Under the pieces are notes generated by a model. The model saw nothing but the letters and a program-made list of their open reading frames with translations, ran no database searches and was not told where the DNA came from. From an uncultured bacterium (GTDB lineage: Bacteria; Bacteroidota; Bacteroidia; Chitinophagales; CAIOSU01): a DNA stretch of 6,883 nucleotides. The translations under genes were made by a program, and so were the position numbers. The DNA is taken from contig CAIOSU010000146.1 of assembly GCA_903861055.1 (NCBI GenBank), positions 1 to 6,883 on the forward strand, read 5' to 3'. This document shows, piece by piece, positions 1-5,326 of this stretch. Each line of letters begins with the position of its first letter. Position 1 is the first letter of the stretch.

Positions 1-81
1 AGAGAATGTTTGAGGGCAATAAGTGATATTTGTCAATCAAAAATGGCAGTGGTTTTTTAAAAAAATGAAATTGAGACAATA

Positions 82-99
82 CTTAATTACCGCTTAATT
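82..99 (+). repeat. Two CTTAATT direct repeats, 11 bases apart
   Basis: CTTAATT occurs at 82-88 and 93-99, in the otherwise featureless leader of bestrophin copy A. The start-to-start spacing of 11 bases is about one helical turn, as for some tandem operator half-sites. In AT-rich sequence this can arise by chance. Apart from this and the weak promoter candidate, I see no gene or RNA in 1-193. Confidence 0.25.
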
Positions 100-180
100 C
101 CTTGCAATCTAACCCATATTTTGACAAAGTTGTTTTAAAAAGTTTCGATTTTTTAAATAAACAATGCGCAATCAATTTTG

Positions 181-188
181 AATCTTTG
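181..188 (+). promoter_or_regulatory. Possible -7 element directly before bestrophin copy A
   Basis: AATCTTTG matches TAnnTTTG at five of six fixed positions and shares the string ATCTTTGCAAC with the lipoprotein promoter region. It ends five bases before the ATG, so a transcript from it would be nearly leaderless. No -33 TTG is seen at the right distance, so this is a weak candidate. An alternative seven bases further upstream is CAATTTTG (173-180). Confidence 0.25.
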
Positions 189-193
189 CAACG

Positions 194-1123
194 ATGATTA
201 ACTACCAACCCAATAAAAACTGGCTTCGCGATTTATCGCACATTTACGAAAGTACCACCATGCGCAAAATTTTGCTGGCGGTGGCAGGCATTGGGTTGGC
301 TACCGCCTTGCTGTGCGTTATTGTTGATTATTTTGATTTGCATGGCGCGTTGAGAATGGGTTCTGGTGTTTATTCTTTGTTGGGCATAGCACTTAGTATT
401 GTGCTTGCTTTTCGAACCAATACCGCTTATGATAGGTGGTGGGAAGGCCGCAAACAATGGGGTGCATTGGTAAACAACTGTCGCAATTTGGCTATTATGC
501 TGCACGCGGCCTTGCCTGAAGAAGATAAGGAAACTCGGAAGTTTTTTGCCAAGCACATTTCAAATTTCTGTATTTCCTTCAAAGAGCATTTGCGAGATGG
601 TGCACAGGTGCAAGAGCTAATACTCATGAAGCCGGAAGAGCGGGCGCTTTATGCAACCAAAAATCACATACCTAACTACATCACCTTCGTGCTTTACAAC
701 AGGGTTGAGCAGGCTTACCGTAATGGCGAAATTAGGGATATGGACTTTCTCAATATTAAGCCACAAATAACGGCATTGCTTGATATTTTGGGTGCCTGTG
801 AGCGAATAAAGAAAACCCCTATTCCGTTTTCGTATGCAATCTATATTAAAATGTTTATCATTTTTTACGGTTTGTTTTTGCCGTTGGGGTTGGTTGAAGA
901 CTTTGGATACTGGACTATACCCATGACCATGATTGTGTTTTTTGCGTTTGTAGGGCTAGAGTTAATGGCCGAAGAAATAGAAGAGCCTTTTGGCAACGAT
1001 AATAACGATTTACCAACCGCCAACATAGCTCATGCCATTAAGAACAATGTATTTGAAATACTGGAGGCCCGTAATCCAGTGGTAGATAGCAAGACTGCAA
1101 TAGATTATAATGATATACACTAA
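194..1123 (+). CDS. Bestrophin-family anion channel, copy A
   Basis: Predicted inner-membrane bestrophin (UPF0187/YneE-type), a family forming pentameric channels; eukaryotic members carry chloride, while characterised bacterial ones can be cation-selective, so the ion is not certain. The 309 residues have the bacterial layout: hydrophobic TM1 at about 25-47, TM2 at 58-78 running into the family signature RTNTAYDRWWEGR (74-86), a charged cytosolic helical region (about 105-205), then TPIPFSYA (208-215) leading into TM3 and TM4 (about 217-260), and the C-terminal EIEEPFGNDNNDLP (261-274). Aligning RWW (81-83) with human BEST1 R92-W93-W94 places the pore-neck residues at Ile65, Ile69 and Phe73. 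The ATG at 194 puts the conserved N-terminal PNKNW motif at residues 6-10, as in the second copy. No Shine-Dalgarno is visible, which is normal for Bacteroidota. The paralogue follows 133 bases downstream. Family call is very secure; ion and physiological role are inferred. Confidence 0.96.
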   Translation: MINYQPNKNWLRDLSHIYESTTMRKILLAVAGIGLATALLCVIVDYFDLHGALRMGSGVYSLLGIALSIVLAFRTNTAYDRWWEGRKQWGALVNNCRNLAIMLHAALPEEDKETRKFFAKHISNFCISFKEHLRDGAQVQELILMKPEERALYATKNHIPNYITFVLYNRVEQAYRNGEIRDMDFLNIKPQITALLDILGACERIKKTPIPFSYAIYIKMFIIFYGLFLPLGLVEDFGYWTIPMTMIVFFAFVGLELMAEEIEEPFGNDNNDLPTANIAHAIKNNVFEILEARNPVVDSKTAIDYNDIH

Positions 1124-1140
1124 TTAATTTGGACGTGAGC

Positions 1141-1251
1141 CAATTTGAAAATTTGAAATTGGATATTTATTGTAGCAAAGGTTGTCGATTAAAATAGCGA
1201 GGGTTATTAATGGGAATTTTCAAATTAGCACATTCTCAAATTTTCAAATTG
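1141..1251 (+). repeat. 16-bp inverted repeat between the two bestrophin genes
   Basis: CAATTTGAAAATTTGA (1141-1156) is exactly reverse-complemented at 1236-1251, with 79 bases between. The right arm ends five bases before the ATG of copy B, so in RNA a long hairpin could cover its translation start. The left arm begins 17 bases after the stop of copy A. There is no T-tract, so it is not an ordinary terminator. The arms are built from the 8-nt units described separately. Confidence 0.75.
1220..1251 (+). repeat. 8-nt period repeat array upstream of bestrophin copy B
   Basis: Four consecutive octamers can be read in register: TCAAATTA, GCACATTC, TCAAATTT and TCAAATTG. The left arm at 1141-1156 holds two such units in inverse orientation. 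From memory, similar TTTGAAAA/GTGCTAAT-type arrays are scattered between genes in many Bacteroidota genomes. Confidence 0.7.
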
Positions 1252-1256
1252 ACAAA

Positions 1257-2186
1257 ATGGTAATATACGAACCGAGCAAAAATTGGTTGAAGGACGTGGT
1301 GCACCTGCACCGCAGCTGGACTCTACAAAAAATAGTGCGTGCGGTAATGCTTATGGGCTTGTTTACGGGCATATTCTGTTTTGTAGTATTACACTTTGGC
1401 TTGATACAGCATGTGGGTACTAATACTGGTGTTTATTCACTGCTCGGCGTTGCTCTAAGTATAGTGCTGGTATACCGCACCAATACAGCCTATGAGCGTT
1501 GGTGGGAAGGCCGCAAACAATGGGGCGCGCTAGTAAATACTTGCCGCGATTTGGCCATTACCGTTCATGCTACCTTCCCGAAAGAGGATGAAGAAAGCCG
1601 TAAGTTTTTTGCTAAGCACATGGCCAATTTTTGTATTGCCTTGCGCGACCACTTGCGCACAGGCGTGAATGTTGATGAGTTGATATTGATGCAACCAGAA
1701 GAGCGAGAACATTACAAAACCAAGAACCATATACCCAACCATATCGTATCCTTAATGTTTGGCCACATACAGGATGCTTTTAAAAAGGGCGATATAACTG
1801 CTGAAGACATCCTTAACCTTAAACCACCCATTACCCATTTACTTGATGTAATAGGAGCTTGCGAGCGTATCCGCAAAACCCCTATACCCTTCTCTTATGC
1901 CGTTTACATTAAACTTTTTATAATGCTTTATGGTGCATTCTTGCCTTTTGGGTTGGTCGAAGATTTTGGGTATTTCACCATTCCTATAGTAATGATTGTA
2001 TTCTTTGCTTTTATTGGTTTAGAGATGATGGCCGCCGAAATTGAAGATCCTTTTGGTCTAGATTGTAATGATTTACCTACAGGAGACATCGCACACAACA
2101 TCAAAAACAACGTCTTTGAAATACTGGAAACTCGCAAACCAGTTACTGAAGAACCAAGTAAAGAACTGTACCAAAAGGTGTTTTGA
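1257..2186 (+). CDS. Bestrophin-family anion channel, copy B
   Basis: Second bestrophin-family membrane channel, 309 residues, aligning to copy A end to end without a gap; by hand count 190 of 309 positions are identical. It keeps the signature RTNTAYERWWEGRKQWGALVN region (74-94), TPIPFSYA (208-215), GLVEDFGY (232-239) and EIEDPFG...NDLP (261-274), with the same four hydrophobic segments. The divergent parts are TM1 (about 25-55), residues 161-182 and the last 17 residues. Pore-neck positions by alignment are Val65, Ile69 and Tyr73, against Ile/Ile/Phe in copy A. I chose the ATG at 1257 because it gives the same N-terminus as copy A (MVIYEPSKNW versus MINYQPNKNW). A longer frame from a TTG at 1182 would add 25 residues encoded by intergenic repeat sequence and is unlikely. 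The start codon lies five bases after a repeat arm that could fold over the translation start. Likely a local gene duplication; whether it is co-transcribed with copy A is unknown. Confidence 0.95.
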   Translation: MVIYEPSKNWLKDVVHLHRSWTLQKIVRAVMLMGLFTGIFCFVVLHFGLIQHVGTNTGVYSLLGVALSIVLVYRTNTAYERWWEGRKQWGALVNTCRDLAITVHATFPKEDEESRKFFAKHMANFCIALRDHLRTGVNVDELILMQPEEREHYKTKNHIPNHIVSLMFGHIQDAFKKGDITAEDILNLKPPITHLLDVIGACERIRKTPIPFSYAVYIKLFIMLYGAFLPFGLVEDFGYFTIPIVMIVFFAFIGLEMMAAEIEDPFGLDCNDLPTGDIAHNIKNNVFEILETRKPVTEEPSKELYQKVF

Positions 2187-2189
2187 TTG

Positions 2190-2206
2190 ATGTGCTAATT
2201 TGCTAA
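2190..2206 (+). repeat. Octamer repeat just after bestrophin copy B; inverse match to the upstream array
   Basis: TGTGCTAA (2191-2198) and TTTGCTAA (2199-2206) are adjacent octamers. ATGTGCTAATTTG (2190-2202) is the exact reverse complement of CAAATTAGCACAT (1221-1233). The copy B gene is therefore bracketed by a 13-nt inverted repeat, beginning three bases after its stop codon. Confidence 0.7.
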
Positions 2207-2224
2207 TCCAAGGGTTGCTTTACA

Positions 2225-2259
2225 TTGTACCTCGTAAATCGTACTTCGTACATCATTTA
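2225..2259 (+). repeat. 7-nt period repeat array (TCGTANN)
   Basis: Five consecutive heptamers: TTGTACC, TCGTAAA, TCGTACT, TCGTACA and TCATTTA. The three central copies share TCGTA perfectly. The array lies between bestrophin copy B and the secreted-protein gene. It is too short and too closely spaced for CRISPR. From memory, TCGTAAATCGTAC-type arrays are common in Bacteroidota intergenic DNA; their function is unknown to me. Confidence 0.75.
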
Positions 2260-2290
2260 ATGTGTCTAATTCTTGTTATTTTAGCGCAAT

Positions 2291-3661
2291 ATGTGGCAAC
2301 GGCTATTATTGTGGATGGTAGTGCTGGCTTGGGGCAAGGCTGCGCACAGTCAAACAGTTTTTAGGGAGGTTTTTGGCGACTCGGCTTGCTACGACGAGGG
2401 ATATGGTATTGTACCTATGGGGACTGGTTACCTTATAAGTACTGCATACCTCTGCAATGCGGGGTGGCAAAGCCGCATGCTGTTGCTAGATGCTAATGGC
2501 GACTCTATTGATGCTTACAATGCTACCCCCTATAACGGCTATGTTGAGCCCACAACTGATGGAAACTACCTTTACCTTGGTGGCAACCGCGCTGGCTTGG
2601 CCTATGATACTATGGTAGTTGCCAAAGTAAATCAGCAATTGGATACTATTTGGACTGCCCACCTTTTCTTTGCTGAATGCAATAACCAAGTTTATAATAT
2701 TACCGAAGTGGCCGATGGCTATATAGTAACAGGTATTTTCTCAGAAACGCTTTGCAGCAATGGTACCTCTTTTCAATCGTTTGCCGCAAAGCTTGATTTG
2801 GGTGGACAGGTATTATGGCAGCAAACCTATGGCGGGCCTAGTGATGACGATGAATTGTTTGTAGTTAAAGAACAAGCGAACGGACAACTTTGGTTTTATG
2901 GTTGGAAACGTGACAGCAATGCTATCCAACCTTGGTTGTTGATTGCAGATAGCACCGGCGATTCACTTACCAGCTATTTTGGTGCAACATTGGGAGATGG
3001 TTCTGGTTATGGGTTCGACCTTACGCACGATGGTGGGTTTATCACCATTAGTTATAGCGATAGTATTTATGCCCGTAAATTTGATAGCAACTTTGTGTTG
3101 GAGTGGGAGCGGAGCTTGGGCATACCTTCCGGCGGGTTATATTTTAGGGCTTTTGAGATGCAAGACCGAAACTTTGGTTTTTTGGCTTGCTTAGATGGAG
3201 CAACAGGCTGCAATAGTCATTTGTTTAAGCTCAATATTGACGGCGATATTACCTGGGCTAAAAGTTGGGATGGGTTGCTCCGCAATGTTAACGAACCCCA
3301 GCCTGGCCAGTTTATATTGACAGGCTATACCAATGCATTCCCCGTTTTGCCCGAAGCGCTGGTGGTGCGGTTTGATACTATTTACGATTCTCTGCCCAAT
3401 TTCATTTTCGAAACCGATTTGGATATTGGCTTAAACATTTACCCAAACCCTGCTAAAGGGATTATGCAAATTGCTTGCTCAGAGACCATATCTAGGGTTG
3501 GGGTATTCAACCTCAATGGCAGCAGGTTGTTGCAGGTAACTACTTTGCCTGATTTTAGTTATAGCCTTAATATAGAAAAATTGTCAATAGGTTTGTATTT
3601 GCTAAAAGTGGAAACCAATTCGGGCAGATGGCTGTTCAAGAAGTTCCAAATACTTGACTAG
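2291..3661 (+). CDS. Secreted protein with probable seven-bladed propeller and T9SS type A sorting tail
   Basis: Predicted exported protein of 456 residues; no enzymatic function is recognisable. Residues 1-20 are a Sec signal peptide (Arg4, hydrophobic 5-14, AHS before a likely cut at Ser20/Gln21). The body has seven similar strand motifs of the form K-[LFV]-D-x-x-G-x-[IV]-x-W, several degenerate, starting near residues 64, 112, 167, 217, 263, 313 and 358. The 45-55 residue spacing is what a seven-bladed beta-propeller would give. Cysteines at 33/55, 130/155 and 300/307 fall close together and could form disulfides. Residues 381-456 are a classic type IX secretion C-terminal domain: IYPNPAKG at 383-390, VFNLNG at 395-410, then GLYLLKV (454 minus about 20) and a basic ending KKFQIL. 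Such tails direct outer-membrane export and surface anchoring or release in Bacteroidota. It stands alone: 104 bases after the channel pair and 109 before the next gene. The ATG at 2291 immediately precedes the signal peptide. Confidence 0.9.
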   Translation: MWQRLLLWMVVLAWGKAAHSQTVFREVFGDSACYDEGYGIVPMGTGYLISTAYLCNAGWQSRMLLLDANGDSIDAYNATPYNGYVEPTTDGNYLYLGGNRAGLAYDTMVVAKVNQQLDTIWTAHLFFAECNNQVYNITEVADGYIVTGIFSETLCSNGTSFQSFAAKLDLGGQVLWQQTYGGPSDDDELFVVKEQANGQLWFYGWKRDSNAIQPWLLIADSTGDSLTSYFGATLGDGSGYGFDLTHDGGFITISYSDSIYARKFDSNFVLEWERSLGIPSGGLYFRAFEMQDRNFGFLACLDGATGCNSHLFKLNIDGDITWAKSWDGLLRNVNEPQPGQFILTGYTNAFPVLPEALVVRFDTIYDSLPNFIFETDLDIGLNIYPNPAKGIMQIACSETISRVGVFNLNGSRLLQVTTLPDFSYSLNIEKLSIGLYLLKVETNSGRWLFKKFQILD

Positions 3662-3770
3662 TGTACATGCGCAATTGCAATATTTGTTCTCGACACTCGT
3701 CATACCTGGCAAATGCCTGTGTTGGGGAGGGTAATTTTTACCGTTCCGTAAAGGCAGTTAATTACGCTCA

Positions 3771-4991
3771 ATGGAAACTAGCTGTACTATTACCAATTGC
3801 TTCGGGGGGAGCATCGCATTGACAACTACTACAGCATATACTACCCAAACATATAATAGCATTGCCGATGTGCCGCAAGCCATGTGGCAGCAAATAGTAC
3901 CTCAAGAGCATACCTTCCTTAATTATGATTATTTAATTGCTTTTGAAGCCTGTTGCAGTGTCAATATGGGTTTCAAGTATGTGGTGTTTCGCAAAGATGG
4001 TCGATTGGCTGGTGTAGCTACTTTTCAAACCATATTGTTTGATGGTAATAATGTGGGTACCGAAGAGAGTAGGAAGGAACTAGGCTTTTGGCCAAGGCTT
4101 TTAAATAGCCTAGTTAGCCGCATGAAAATGCGCCTGTTAGTGCTAGGCAACACCTTTATGACGGGTGAGTATGGTTGGTACTTTACCGATGTAAAAGCGC
4201 CAGGCGTTGAAGAGGTATCAGCGTTGCAATTGGTGATAAAAGATTTGGTGCAAGAGGCCAAAGCCAGCAAAAGGCCAGTTAGTGGTTTGCTGGTAAAAGA
4301 GGTGTTTGCCGATAAATTGGGGGCATTTCCAGAACTTCAAAAGGCTGGCTATTTGCAGTTTCAAGTTCAGCCCGATATGATTTTGGATATTGACCCCGAA
4401 TGGAAAACCTTTGACGGATACCTTGCGGCTATGTCATCAAAGTACCGGGTGCGCATGCGCAAGGCGGTTAAAGACATGAATGGCATCGAAATACGCCGAA
4501 TGACCGTGGATGAGATAGTGGCTCATATGCCAGAAATGGAACGCCTTTATCAAGAAGTGGTTGACACTTCTGATTTTAAACTCGCCACATTCAGGCTTCA
4601 GCATGTGCAGTATTTGATGCATCAAATGCCTGAATCGTTTTGGATAGATGGGTTTTGGTTGGAGGATAAACTACTGTCGTTTATCTCGTTTTATCAGCAC
4701 AATGGGCAGATTGTAGCAGGTATGATGGGTATGGATAGGGAGGCACAAAAACAATACGACCTTTACCTAAATGTGCTATTATTGGTTGCTCGCAGGGGCA
4801 TTGAGCATGGTGCTAGGCAATCGGTTTTTGGGCGCACGGCTATGGAGATAAAGAGTTCAGTAGGAGCTACGCCGCACGATATGTACTTGTATACTCGTCA
4901 CGTTTCAGTCTGGAAAAACCGCATCATTATGCCGATGGTAAAACTGCTTAGTCGCAACGAACCTTGGAAACAGCGTAACCCATTTAAATAA
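3771..4991 (+). CDS. FemAB-like / GNAT-superfamily acyltransferase
   Basis: Cytosolic protein of 406 residues resembling the peptidoglycan biosynthesis/recognition FemAB-like proteins (GNAT fold), which are often annotated simply as GNAT family N-acetyltransferase. The C-terminal half carries the recognisable features: MSSKYRVRMRKAVK at 221-234, close to the S-x-K-x-R-x-x-[IM]-R motif seen after the first GNAT-like lobe; FWLEDKLLSFISFYQHNGQIVAGMMG, a typical acyltransferase beta-hairpin, within 295-320; and FGRTAMEIKSSVGA at 353-366, a conserved C-terminal motif. The N-terminal half (about 50-200) would be the partner lobe, with GNTFMTGEYGW at 126-136. The first 28 residues are Thr-rich and look unconserved, so the true start could be slightly later, but no better ATG exists before Met38. 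There is no signal peptide or membrane segment. Donor and acceptor are unknown. A weak promoter-like pair (TTG at 3654-3656, AATATTTG at 3679-3686, 22 bases apart) lies upstream. The gene converges on the lipoprotein gene. Confidence 0.85.
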   Translation: METSCTITNCFGGSIALTTTTAYTTQTYNSIADVPQAMWQQIVPQEHTFLNYDYLIAFEACCSVNMGFKYVVFRKDGRLAGVATFQTILFDGNNVGTEESRKELGFWPRLLNSLVSRMKMRLLVLGNTFMTGEYGWYFTDVKAPGVEEVSALQLVIKDLVQEAKASKRPVSGLLVKEVFADKLGAFPELQKAGYLQFQVQPDMILDIDPEWKTFDGYLAAMSSKYRVRMRKAVKDMNGIEIRRMTVDEIVAHMPEMERLYQEVVDTSDFKLATFRLQHVQYLMHQMPESFWIDGFWLEDKLLSFISFYQHNGQIVAGMMGMDREAQKQYDLYLNVLLLVARRGIEHGARQSVFGRTAMEIKSSVGATPHDMYLYTRHVSVWKNRIIMPMVKLLSRNEPWKQRNPFK

Positions 4992-5006
4992 AATTGACTT
5001 CCACTA

Positions 5007-5204
5007 TCAATTTGCACACTTCTGTGCGCAGGTAGTGCTGGTATAGGTAGAATTGAAAATATCTAACTCTTCTTGGGTATCAAAGCACCGCTCGCAGCAA
5101 ATATTGCCCTGCGGGTCAACTACACTAACGCAAATATCCTTTTTGCACGATGCAAAAACAGTTACCATTACTAATGCCGCTAAAAGGATAAGCCTTGATT
5201 TCAT
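5007..5204 (-). CDS. Small cysteine-rich lipoprotein
   Basis: Predicted lipoprotein precursor of 65 residues, not recognised as a named family. Residues 1-19 form a lipoprotein signal (Lys2, Arg4, hydrophobic 5-17) ending in VFAS-Cys20, a Bacteroidota-type lipobox. The mature part is only 46 residues and starts Cys-Lys-Lys-Asp, resembling the acidic/lysine lipoprotein export signal that sends some Bacteroidota lipoproteins to the cell surface. It has six further cysteines at 25, 36, 37, 40, 59 and 63, arranged as C-x10-CC-x2-C-x18-C-x3-C, which suggests three disulfides or metal binding. I chose the ATG at 5204 because the longer frame begins at a TTG (5228) that lies inside the likely -7 promoter element. 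A good TAnnTTTG match sits 22 bases upstream, and a strong terminator separates the gene from the receptor, so it is probably its own transcript. Its stop lies 15 bases from the stop of the convergent acyltransferase gene. That it is real rests on the signal peptide and promoter. Confidence 0.82.
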   Translation of the reverse strand: MKSRLILLAALVMVTVFASCKKDICVSVVDPQGNICCERCFDTQEELDIFNSTYTSTTCAQKCAN

Positions 5205-5225
5205 TGTTGAATGCTTGATGTGTTG

Positions 5226-5233
5226 CAAAGATA
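5226..5233 (-). promoter_or_regulatory. Bacteroidota -7 promoter element for the lipoprotein gene
   Basis: The minus strand reads TATCTTTG, an exact match to the TAnnTTTG -7 consensus used by the Bacteroidota primary sigma factor. It ends 21 bases before the ATG at 5204, giving a short leader. The nearest upstream TTTG (5262-5259) is 25 bases away, longer than the usual roughly 20, so the -33 element is weak or absent. Confidence 0.55.
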
Positions 5234-5259
5234 AAAGAAAATTACTTCAGACACACCCC

Positions 5260-5294
5260 AAAATAAAACCGCCACAACCCGAAGGCCGTGGCGG
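5260..5294 (-). terminator. Intrinsic terminator of the TonB receptor gene, UUCG tetraloop
   Basis: On the minus strand, 5294 to 5269 reads as an 11-bp stem (CCGCCACGGCC pairing with GGTTGTGGCGG, including two G-U pairs) closed by a perfect TTCG tetraloop. It is followed at once by TTTTATTTT (5268-5260). It starts 32 bases after the receptor stop codon. The + strand version has A-tracts, not T-tracts, after the stem, so it works for minus-strand transcription. It isolates the receptor transcript from the downstream lipoprotein gene. Confidence 0.93.
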
Positions 5295-5326
5295 AAAAAA
5301 GAAATAAAGGTACGATAATTTGAGCG

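Noticed and set aside
65..97. Ten-codon frame starting ATGAAATTG in the leader of bestrophin copy A
   Set aside because: Too short to support; no leader-peptide features such as runs of a regulatory codon next to an attenuator.
1182..1256. 25-codon N-terminal extension of bestrophin copy B from a TTG
   Set aside because: It is encoded by the intergenic repeat, has no family similarity, and the ATG at 1257 reproduces the N-terminus and exact length of copy A.
2225..2259. CRISPR-like array
   Set aside because: The units are seven bases long with no spacers, so it is a simple short-period repeat.
3730..3742. GGTAA-TTT-TTACC hairpin upstream of the acyltransferase as a terminator or operator
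   Set aside because: Five-base-pair AT-rich stem with no T-tract; easily expected by chance.
5014..5027. Hairpin GCACA-CTTC-TGTGC near the convergent stops as a terminator
   Set aside because: Only five base pairs, lies within the lipoprotein coding end, and has no T-tract on either strand.
5205..5228. TTG start giving a 73-residue lipoprotein
   Set aside because: The TTG overlaps a TAnnTTTG promoter match, and the ATG at 5204 begins a textbook lipoprotein signal peptide.
5053..5307. + strand open frame over the lipoprotein gene and terminator
   Set aside because: It lies opposite a gene with a clear signal peptide and runs through the terminator hairpin; its translation resembles no protein.
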